A stretch of DNA of 64,000 nucleotides from positions 558,001 to 622,000 of the forward strand of contig NZ_NEXX01000001.1 of the NCBI RefSeq assembly GCF_002174125.1. Reading direction: 5' to 3'. Below the pieces are notes generated by a model that saw nothing but the letters and a program-made list of their open reading frames with translations, had not been told where the DNA came from and made no database searches. Source of the DNA: Acinetobacter populi. GTDB taxonomy: Bacteria > Pseudomonadota > Gammaproteobacteria > Pseudomonadales > Moraxellaceae. Shown here piece after piece: positions 57,039-64,000 of the stretch; position 1 is the first letter of the stretch, and every line of letters starts with the position of its first letter. A program made the translations under genes and the position numbers.

Positions 57039-57449
57039 TTACTCTGCCGATGCAGTTTGAGCTTGTAAAGCTGTTGGTTGTGGAGCCTGAATACCTGCCA
57101 AATCCAATAGAGCCTGTTCTGCCTGTTGCTGACTCTGTGCAGATAATGCAGGATTAGAGGCGGCAATACGACTCACATTCTGTGCAGATACAGGCAAGAT
57201 TCCTTCAGTTTTAAATATGATCTGACGATTATCCGGATTACTAAAGCTATAACGAATACCAGTACGTGGACTAATCAATACCGTCTTACCACCTTGTTTG
57301 GTTGCATCTACAGTCGGTGTAGCGAGCGCATTTTGTACTGCTACGGCACTTACAGTAAGCGGCTGAGAAGCAGGTTGTTCTTCTGCAAAAGCCATGCTTG
57401 TGGCGCCGACAAAAAATGATAAGACTGCAAAATGAAGTTTTTTGTTCAT
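57039..57449 (-). CDS. Small exported protein of unknown function
   Basis: 136 residues. Signal peptide MNKKLHFAVLSFFVGATSMAFA ends in AFA-EEQP. The mature part holds a short beta region GKTVLISPRTGIRYSFSNP and an Ala/Gln-rich tail (SAQSQQQAEQALLDLAG, LQAQTASAE). No cysteine. Not recognised. It lies between secA and the lipoprotein gene. Confidence 0.65.
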   Translation of the reverse strand: MNKKLHFAVLSFFVGATSMAFAEEQPASQPLTVSAVAVQNALATPTVDATKQGGKTVLISPRTGIRYSFSNPDNRQIIFKTEGILPVSAQNVSRIAASNPALSAQSQQQAEQALLDLAGIQAPQPTALQAQTASAE

Positions 57450-57517
57450 GATAAATCCTGTTAATCAATCAGTTTTTCTGGGAATATCTATAGCATAAAA
57501 CATTTGATCTTAAATCA

Positions 57518-57546
57518 CAAAAGGTAGCGACTTGCGCTACCTTTTG
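57518..57546. terminator. Terminator hairpin downstream of secA
   Basis: Perfect 12-bp stem CAAAAGGTAGCG/CGCTACCTTTTG with a 5-base loop, 9 bases after the secA stop. There is no strong T run on the minus strand beyond the stem's own T residues. Confidence 0.65.
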
Positions 57547-57555
57547 TAAATGATG

Positions 57556-60306
57556 TTAAATTTTGCCATGGCATTGTTTGTATTTCAAACCAGAACCACA
57601 TGGACATGGCGCATTACGACTCATTGGTGGTTCGATATACTGGGCAGATGGATGTGCGCTACTACGGGTTTGATCAACCTCAGGATTTTCGGTGACCTCA
57701 CCAGTTAATCCGTCCACATCACTATGTTCAAATGATAAACGCATGGCTTCAGCTTGCTGTTGCTGCTGTGCTTCCAAAGCGGCAACTTCTTCCGGTGTTG
57801 GAATATGCACACGGGATAAGTCGGTAACCACATCGGCTTTAATCGCACCCAACATATTTACAAACAAATTGAATGCTTCTTTTTTATATTCCTGCTCTGG
57901 ATTCTTTTGTGCATAACCACGTAAATGAATCCCCTGACGTAAATAGTCCATTGCTGCCAGATGATCTTTCCAGTGCTTATCCAGTGCCTGTAGCATGAAA
58001 TGCCGTTCCAGCATCGGTGCAGAATCTTCACCCATTTGCACACGGCGCTGGCGATAACGATCCAGTACTTCGTCAGTAATACGTGCTACCAAACCTTCTT
58101 CATCCAGACGACGATTGGTTTCCAGCCATTCAGCCACAGGTAAATCAATACCTAAATCATTACGAAGTGCATTTTCCAGACCTTCGATATCCCATTGGTC
58201 GTGAATTGATTCCGGCGGAACAAAGTTGGCAATCAGACCCTGCATCACATCGCGATGCATTTCTTCAATACCTTCTTGCAATGTAGCTTCTGACAAGATT
58301 TCATCACGTTGGCGATAGATGATTTTACGTTGTTCGTTATTTACGTCATCGTATTTCAACAGGTTTTTACGAATGTCAAAGTTACGTGATTCAACTTTAC
58401 GCTGGGCATTTTCAATTGAACGGGAAACCATCTTGTGCTCAATGGCTTCATCTTCTTTTAAGCCCATTGCACGCATCATGCCGACCACACGATCACCGGC
58501 AAAGATACGCATTAGATCATCTTCTAAAGATAGATAGAAACGTGATACACCCGGATCGCCCTGACGGCCTGCACGGCCACGCAGCTGATTGTCAATACGA
58601 CGGGATTCATGACGTTCCGAACCGATAATATGTAAACCACCAGCCTCTAATACGGCTTTATTGTTTTCACGCCATTCGGCTTCAAGACGCAGTTCATCTT
58701 CTTCAGTTGGATTTTCCAGTTGTGCCAGTTTGGCACGCCAGTTACCACCCAACAGAATATCCGTACCACGACCGGCCATGTTGGTGGCAATGGTGACAGA
58801 GTTTGGACTACCTGCCTGTGCAATAATATCCGCTTCTCTTTCATGCTGTTTGGCATTCAACACTTCATGGCGGATGCCAGCCTGTTGCAGTTTGGCAGAA
58901 AGAATCTCACTGGCTTCAATGGTTGCCGTACCAATCAATATCGGTGCAACTCCCGCCTCACGAATACGGGTGATTTCCTGAATAATGGCATTATATTTAC
59001 CATCACGGGTCAGATAGATTAAATCGTTATTGTCCTGACGTACCATCGGTCGATGGGTCGGAATCAATACCACATCCAGACCATAAATTTCTTTCATTTC
59101 CGCAGCTTCGGTATCGGCTGTACCAGTCATACCTGATAATTTTTTATATAGACGGAAATAGTTCTGGAATGTTGTGGTTGCCAGTGTCTGGTTTTCCGGC
59201 TGAACTTCCAGCCCCTCTTTGGCTTCAACAGCCTGATGCAGTCCTTCCGACCAACGACGACCAGGCATGGTACGCCCAGTATGTTCATCAACAATGATGA
59301 TTTCCTGTTTACCTGTCGATGGATTAACACCAATAATATACTGCACATCACGTTGATATAGATTATGCGCACGAATCGCCGCAGTCGCATGATGTAATAA
59401 GTTTAGATTGCTCGCAGAATATAGACTTTCACCTTCTGCCAACAGTCCCATTTTAATCAATTCATCTTCAATTACTTCAAAACCAGCTTCGGTAATTTCA
59501 ATCGAACGTTGTTTCTCATCCACCCAGAAATGTCCACCATCTGGTACTTTTTCTTCTTTTTGTGCATGTAATTTGGGTGGAATACTGTTAATTAACTGAT
59601 ACAGCTGTGAAGAGTCTTCACTTTGTCCAGAAATGATCAATGGGGTACGGGCTTCATCGATCAGAATGGAATCGACCTCATCGATGATTGCGTAATGCAA
59701 GCCACGCTGTTTTTTCTCACCTAGTGCAAACACCATGTTGTCACGTAGATAATCAAAACCGAATTCGTTATTGGTCCCGTAGGTAATATCCGACTGATAG
59801 GCCTGTGCCTTTTCAAAAGGTGCTTGCATAGAATAAATTGTGCCAACGCTCAGGCCCAAAAATTCAAACAATGGACGGTTTAACTCGGCATCACGCTGCG
59901 CCAAATAGTCATTCACGGTGATGACATGTACACCTTGTCCACTTAAGGCATTAAGATAACAGGCCAATGTTGCCATCAAGGTTTTACCCTCACCGGTACG
60001 CATTTCTGCGATTTTACCTTCATGCAAGGTAATACCACCGATCAACTGTACATCATAATGGCGCATGCCCATGACACGCTTTGAAGCTTCACGACACACA
60101 GCAAAAGCTTCGGGTAAAAGTTTATCTAAAGATTCACCTTTTTGATAACGATCTTTAAATTCTTGAGTTTTTGCAGTTAAGCCTGCATCGCTTAAACTAG
60201 ATACCGACGGTTCAAGTGCGTTAATTTGCTCGACAATTTTACGCATTCTTTTGAGCTCACGCTCATTTTTTGTACCGAAGATACCTCCGACCAGACTTGC
60301 CAACAT
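57556..60306 (-). CDS. secA: Preprotein translocase ATPase SecA
   Basis: 916 residues, close to E. coli SecA (901). It drives secreted proteins through SecYEG. Features: [13 protein letters not shown] (Walker A), [19 protein letters not shown], the second nucleotide domain with [38 protein letters not shown], and the zinc-binding tail [14 protein letters not shown]. It is divergent from the peroxiredoxin gene. The end is followed by a hairpin. Confidence 0.97.
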   Translation of the reverse strand: MLASLVGGIFGTKNERELKRMRKIVEQINALEPSVSSLSDAGLTAKTQEFKDRYQKGESLDKLLPEAFAVCREASKRVMGMRHYDVQLIGGITLHEGKIAEMRTGEGKTLMATLACYLNALSGQGVHVITVNDYLAQRDAELNRPLFEFLGLSVGTIYSMQAPFEKAQAYQSDITYGTNNEFGFDYLRDNMVFALGEKKQRGLHYAIIDEVDSILIDEARTPLIISGQSEDSSQLYQLINSIPPKLHAQKEEKVPDGGHFWVDEKQRSIEITEAGFEVIEDELIKMGLLAEGESLYSASNLNLLHHATAAIRAHNLYQRDVQYIIGVNPSTGKQEIIIVDEHTGRTMPGRRWSEGLHQAVEAKEGLEVQPENQTLATTTFQNYFRLYKKLSGMTGTADTEAAEMKEIYGLDVVLIPTHRPMVRQDNNDLIYLTRDGKYNAIIQEITRIREAGVAPILIGTATIEASEILSAKLQQAGIRHEVLNAKQHEREADIIAQAGSPNSVTIATNMAGRGTDILLGGNWRAKLAQLENPTEEDELRLEAEWRENNKAVLEAGGLHIIGSERHESRRIDNQLRGRAGRQGDPGVSRFYLSLEDDLMRIFAGDRVVGMMRAMGLKEDEAIEHKMVSRSIENAQRKVESRNFDIRKNLLKYDDVNNEQRKIIYRQRDEILSEATLQEGIEEMHRDVMQGLIANFVPPESIHDQWDIEGLENALRNDLGIDLPVAEWLETNRRLDEEGLVARITDEVLDRYRQRRVQMGEDSAPMLERHFMLQALDKHWKDHLAAMDYLRQGIHLRGYAQKNPEQEYKKEAFNLFVNMLGAIKADVVTDLSRVHIPTPEEVAALEAQQQQQAEAMRLSFEHSDVDGLTGEVTENPEVDQTRSSAHPSAQYIEPPMSRNAPCPCGSGLKYKQCHGKI

Positions 60307-60619
60307 GAATTTAACTCTCTAAAAATCTAAAAATACGTTCTTATGCAACGAAAAATTATAGCACTGAATATTATGAGGACAGAAATTTGAAGTACAAGTC
60401 CTAATCAGTTACTTTGCACATTTTTTTCCGATGGAAATGCAAAATTGTCGTAATTTTCCAAAATTCATTACCATCCATTCAATCCAATGTATTTTAAACC
60501 ATATTTTCCCTTATGAATTTTTCATATAAAAAAATACAAAAACCTTAGTTCTAATTGCAATAGAACAGGTTCATATTAAAGCCACTGGTTTGAACAACAG
60601 ATAAATAGAGGAAATAACA
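60307..60619. promoter_or_regulatory. Divergent promoter region, secA and peroxiredoxin
   Basis: 313 A+T-rich bases with both promoters. I cannot name a -10/-35 pair with confidence. A ribosome site GAGGAA precedes the peroxiredoxin start. Confidence 0.4.
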
Positions 60620-61261
60620 ATGTCTTTGCGTCTTGGTGATACCGCACCCAATTTTGAACAACAATCAAGTGAAGGTTTGATTAATTTTTATGACTTTCTT
60701 GGCGACAGCTGGGGAATCTTATTCTCCCATCCTGCCGATTACACTCCGGTATGTACCACAGAACTTGGTTTTACCGCAAAACTTAAAGATGAATTTGAAA
60801 AGCGGCATGTTAAAGCAATTGCTCTGTCTGTAGATGATGTTGAATCACACAAAGGCTGGATCAACGATATTAATGAAACTCAAAACACAACCGTAAACTT
60901 TCCAATCATTGCCGACGCAGATCGTAAAGTTGCCCAGTTGTATGAGTTTTTACATCCAAATGCCAGCGAAACCACAACCGTACGTTCACTGGTCATTATC
61001 GATCCAAACAAGAAAGTACGTTTGATTATTACTTATCCTGCATCAACAGGCCGTAACTTTAATGAAGTATTGCGTGTTATTGATTCTTTGCAACTGACTG
61101 ACAATTATAAGGTTGCAACACCTGCCAACTGGCAAGATGGCGATGATGTGGTGATTGTACCTTCGATTAAAGATGAAGCAGAACTCAAAGAACGCTTCCC
61201 TAAAGGCTATAATGCTGTGAAACCTTACTTACGCTTAACTCCACAACCAAATAAAAATTAA
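60620..61261 (+). CDS. 1-Cys peroxiredoxin, Prx6 type
   Basis: 213 residues. The peroxidatic cysteine is C45 in HPADYTPVCTTELG. There is no second cysteine in the protein, so it is a 1-Cys enzyme. The long C-terminal arm (NYKVATPANWQDGDDVVIVPS) is typical of the Prx6 class. It reduces peroxides in the cytoplasm, needing an external reductant. It has its own terminator. Confidence 0.92.
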   Translation: MSLRLGDTAPNFEQQSSEGLINFYDFLGDSWGILFSHPADYTPVCTTELGFTAKLKDEFEKRHVKAIALSVDDVESHKGWINDINETQNTTVNFPIIADADRKVAQLYEFLHPNASETTTVRSLVIIDPNKKVRLIITYPASTGRNFNEVLRVIDSLQLTDNYKVATPANWQDGDDVVIVPSIKDEAELKERFPKGYNAVKPYLRLTPQPNKN

Positions 61262-61291
61262 TTTAATAATCAAATTTTAAGCATTACTCCA

Positions 61292-61318
61292 TCCCTTGCC
61301 TGTCAAGGGATTTTTTCT
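61292..61318 (+). terminator. Terminator after the peroxiredoxin gene
   Basis: 7-bp stem TCCCTTG/CAAGGGA with a 5-base loop and TTTTTT after it. Confidence 0.85.
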
Positions 61319-61382
61319 TTTTAGCTTGCAAATCCCATACCCGCCAACTAAGGTAAATAAAGTTCGTATCACTTTATTGGCC

Positions 61383-61988
61383 ATGATCAAACAAACTTAT
61401 ATATTAACGTCCTTACTTTCACTTACACTTGTGACTGGTTGTGTGAAGCATCCATCTCTTGCGCCAGAACAACGCCCACAGCATTGGGGTCGTTTGATTC
61501 ATCAGCAACAAAATCTTTATCAGATCAGTGATTTTTTATATCGCAGCGAACAGCCACTAAAGCAACAAGGTCAAACCTTGCATCAGCTTGGTATTAATAC
61601 CATTATAAGCCTACGCTCCCGTAATAAAACTGTACAGGAATTTCAGGATCAATCCTTTAATATTATTCACGTTCCCATTCATACTTGGGCAATTGATCGT
61701 GAAGATGTGCTGGCAACCATGCAAGCATTAAAACAGGCACAGCAACAAAACCATAAAGTCTTGATTCATTGTTATCATGGTTCTGATCGTACCGGCACCA
61801 TGGTGGCAATGTATCGTATCTTTTTTGAAAACTGGTCAATTGACGATGCTGTCCAGGAAATGAAGTATGGCAGTTATGGTTTTCATCCGATCTGGGTCAA
61901 TATAGACCGGTTATTTAATGCGGAAAATATTACCTGGATTCGCCAGCAATTAGACGAATCCAGTACAACAAATATGAATACCGATTAA
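61383..61988 (+). CDS. Lipoprotein-type dual-specificity phosphatase
   Basis: 201 residues from the ATG chosen here; a longer frame from 61296 starts inside the terminator. The lipobox LVTGC makes C20 the acylated cysteine. The catalytic P-loop is HC130-YHGSDRTGTM, matching HCxxGxxR(T/S), and the general acid may be in HTWAIDRED. DSP/Tyr-phosphatase-like proteins of this type act in the periplasm; substrate unknown. Convergent with the SPOR gene, whose stop overlaps this one by 4 bases. Confidence 0.8.
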   Translation: MIKQTYILTSLLSLTLVTGCVKHPSLAPEQRPQHWGRLIHQQQNLYQISDFLYRSEQPLKQQGQTLHQLGINTIISLRSRNKTVQEFQDQSFNIIHVPIHTWAIDREDVLATMQALKQAQQQNHKVLIHCYHGSDRTGTMVAMYRIFFENWSIDDAVQEMKYGSYGFHPIWVNIDRLFNAENITWIRQQLDESSTTNMNTD

Positions 61989-63004
61989 CGCTGATCGAGA
62001 GGAACCCAGTCAATCACCCAAGCCGATTTCATATTCAGGCTGGTATCAGTGGTGATTTTCTTACGCATGGCATCGGCAGCTTCACGGTCTTTTGATGGAC
62101 CAACCATGATACGTACACCTTTTGAAGTTTTACTTTGCGTTACCTTATAGCCTTTGGCCTGAAGTTTTGCAGTTAAAGCATCGGCATTAGACTGATTGGC
62201 AGCAAGTGCAACCTGTACCATCCATTTTTTGTCGCCAGTTTCAAGCAAATCTCTTGCTTTTTCAGCTTCCTGTTTCTTTTTATCTTCGTCAGCTTTACGT
62301 TTGGCTTCTGCTTCTTTTTTCGCTTTAGCTTCTGCCTCAGCTTTGCGTTTTGCGTCAGCCTCTTTCTTGGCTTTTGCCTCAGCTTCGGCTTTTTGTTTCG
62401 CCTCAGCTTCTTTCTTAGCTTTTGCTTCGGCATCTGCCTTACGTTTTGCCTCGGCTTCTTTGGCTTTAGCATCTACTTCAGCTTTACGTTTGGCTTCTGC
62501 TTCTTTGGCTTTAGCATCCGCTTCCGCTTTACGCTTTGCCTCGGTATCTTTGTTCGCCTGTGCAGCCTGTTTGGCTTTTTCATCCTGAATCAGTTCTGGC
62601 GGAATATTATCAGAACTTTGCATCTGTCCTTGGCGACGAGCCTGAATAGCAGCATTTTCTTCGGCAGCCTTACGCGCAGCAGCAGCCTCGGCTTGCTGTT
62701 GCATCGCCAGATATTCAGCGGTACGTTGCTCCTGTTCGGCAACGGCTTTTTCCCGAGCTTTGCGCTGTTCTTCAAGCAAGCGTTTTTCGGTTTCCACATC
62801 CACAGCCAAGGGTTGTAAATCAAATTCTGTTTGTGTCTCGGAAGGCTGGGGCGCTACATTTTGCTGTTTTGTGGTCTGCGTTGTTACAGGCTCGGCACTT
62901 TGATGTGTTGTATTCTGCCCTTTTAACAAAATTGCAGCCAGTAAAACACCACCACCCAGTAAAACAACGCTACCTAAAAGACGCTGCTTATTATTCATCG
63001 CCAT
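61985..63004 (-). CDS. dedD: SPOR-domain membrane protein, DedD-like
   Basis: 339 residues. One transmembrane helix (LLGSVVLLGGGVLLAAILL, about 9-27), a long Ala/Lys/Glu linker at about 75-255 with many repeats of KAEAEAKAKKEAEAKRK type, probably one long coiled helix, then a SPOR domain from about 260 (KKWMVQVALAANQSNADAL to AWVIDWVPL). SPOR domains bind denuded septal peptidoglycan, so it likely works in cell division. It overlaps folC by 14 bases; folC-dedD is a common pair. Confidence 0.85.
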   Translation of the reverse strand: MAMNNKQRLLGSVVLLGGGVLLAAILLKGQNTTHQSAEPVTTQTTKQQNVAPQPSETQTEFDLQPLAVDVETEKRLLEEQRKAREKAVAEQEQRTAEYLAMQQQAEAAAARKAAEENAAIQARRQGQMQSSDNIPPELIQDEKAKQAAQANKDTEAKRKAEADAKAKEAEAKRKAEVDAKAKEAEAKRKADAEAKAKKEAEAKQKAEAEAKAKKEADAKRKAEAEAKAKKEAEAKRKADEDKKKQEAEKARDLLETGDKKWMVQVALAANQSNADALTAKLQAKGYKVTQSKTSKGVRIMVGPSKDREAADAMRKKITTDTSLNMKSAWVIDWVPLDQR

Positions 63005-64000
63005 TTAACAAATACTCCCAAACGGCTTCCAATGTATGAAATGAACCACAAACCAAGATCAGTTGCTGCGATGAACTCTGCTGTAATGCCTGTTCGAAAC
63101 TTTGCTGAATCGACTCGGAAACAAAAGTTTCCTGTCCTTGCAATTCGTGTTCCAGACGTGCAATTGTACATGCTCTCGCAACATTTAGTGGCGCAATATA
63201 CCATTCTTTTACGATAGTTGTTAATAATTGCACAACACCTTGTATATCTTTGTCATCCAGCATGGAAAATACAGCATTTACCTGTGTAATTTCATGATGT
63301 AATTGTAAATATCTGCTTAATTGTTGTTTTAAAAACTGCACGCCATGCGGATTATGCGCCACATCCAGCACCAAATGCCGATCCTGATATTGACGAATTT
63401 CAAACCGTCCGGCCAATTGTGCTGCCTTTACCCCATCAATCATTTGATCATGACTAACATTTAAACCGCTTGCCAATATGGCCATCAATGCAGCACTTTG
63501 ATTAATATGTGCCAAGTGACCATGGGCAAAGCTGATGGTTAAAGCAGGTGTCGCTAGATACCAATGCTCATCTGTCAGTTCGAAAAAATAATCTTTTTGA
63601 TATTGATACAATGTGGCTTGGCACTGCTCTATTTTATCGGCAATTGCCTGTGGTAGCGTTTGATCTCCTGCAAAGATAACAGGAATATTTGGACGAATAA
63701 TACCTGCTTTTTCAAACGCTATTTTTTCTATACTATCGCCTAGCCAGTCAACATGATCCAATCCGATATTGGTAATGACTGCAATATCCGGGTCAATAAT
63801 ATTGACGACATCCAGACGGCCGCCGAGCCCGACTTCCAGCACCCAGACATCACATTGCTGTTGTGTAAAAATATAAAATGCCGCAAGCGTGGTGGCTTCA
63901 AAAAAAGATAAGGTGAGATTGCATTGCTGCCGTGCCTGCTCAACCTGAACAAAAGCATCGACCAGAACATCATCTTCCACTTCAATGCCATTGATGCGCA
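62991..64000 (-). CDS. folC: Folylpolyglutamate synthase/dihydrofolate synthase (runs off right edge)
   Basis: About 336 codons of the C-terminal part, open through the right edge; the missing N-terminus is about 90-100 residues. Features: EVGLGGRLDVVNIIDPDIAVITNIGLDHVDWLG, the lysine-containing FEKAGIIRP, the ADP-side GRFEIRQ and LDVAHNPHGVQFL, and GSFHTLEAVWEYL at the end. It adds glutate to folates and makes dihydrofolate from dihydropteroate. An ATG at 63980 exists in another reading of the map but the frame continues upstream with RINGIEVED. Confidence 0.95.
   Translation of the reverse strand, partial: RINGIEVEDDVLVDAFVQVEQARQQCNLTLSFFEATTLAAFYIFTQQQCDVWVLEVGLGGRLDVVNIIDPDIAVITNIGLDHVDWLGDSIEKIAFEKAGIIRPNIPVIFAGDQTLPQAIADKIEQCQATLYQYQKDYFFELTDEHWYLATPALTISFAHGHLAHINQSAALMAILASGLNVSHDQMIDGVKAAQLAGRFEIRQYQDRHLVLDVAHNPHGVQFLKQQLSRYLQLHHEITQVNAVFSMLDDKDIQGVVQLLTTIVKEWYIAPLNVARACTIARLEHELQGQETFVSESIQQSFEQALQQSSSQQLILVCGSFHTLEAVWEYLLNGDE

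Noticed and set aside
62196..62818. Long plus-strand frames rich in Ser/Phe/Ala opposite the SPOR gene
   Set aside because: They are the antisense reading of the Ala/Lys/Glu repeat of the real minus-strand gene.

Overview
The window looks like a chromosomal segment of an Acinetobacter species. This rests on the A+T-rich sequence, the iacHABICDEFG gene order, and the housekeeping genes acnA, nadA, argJ, secA and folC-dedD; species is not determined. All calls come from reading the sequence; no database was searched.

Left chromosomal part (1-26820). It opens with the N-terminus of acnA, then a yfiRNB-type cyclic-di-GMP signalling operon. Minus-strand catabolic genes follow: an aldehyde dehydrogenase and a GMC alcohol dehydrogenase under a FeaR-like AraC regulator; a MarR regulator; a branched-chain-type ABC importer (binding protein, LivH, a fused LivM-LivG, LivF) in one operon with a PanE-like reductase and a class II aldolase; and an OprD-type porin. 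A lone plus-strand HD-domain gene precedes iacHABICDEFG, the indole-3-acetic acid degradation cluster. Together these could take up indole or aryl compounds, oxidise alcohols and aldehydes to the acetic acid, and open the indole to catechol; that linkage is inference. Two decayed insertion sequences (IS1595-like and IS5-like) lie upstream of iacH.

Genomic island (about 26821-53506, 26.7 kb). A 48-bp exact direct repeat of the 3' part of tRNA-Pro(GGG) marks both ends, and the tRNA is intact at the right end. Just inside each end is a 25-bp repeat that may hold integrase arm sites. In order the island carries a tyrosine integrase; a type I restriction-modification operon (hsdM-rhuM-hsdS-hsdR-fic); an unrecognised three-gene operon whose last product has a PD-(D/E)xK-type nuclease signature; a group of minus-strand genes (a Cys-rich protein, a YqaJ-type exonuclease, a DUF932 protein, a zinc-ribbon protein, a J-domain protein, a tiny membrane protein and three lipoproteins); a 1.6-kb gene-poor stretch with a strongly foldable segment; and a plus-strand arm with an unknown gene, an AlpA-type regulator, an HUH/YagK-YfjJ-type replication-like protein and another unknown gene. 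No relaxase or conjugation genes are visible, so the island looks non-self-transmissible.

Right chromosomal part (53462-64000). Five minus-strand tRNA genes (Pro-GGG, Pro-TGG, His-GTG, Arg-TCT, Pro-TGG) are followed by nadA, argJ, a lipoprotein gene, a small exported-protein gene, secA, a 1-Cys peroxiredoxin, a lipoprotein-type dual-specificity phosphatase, and a folC-dedD pair running off the right edge.
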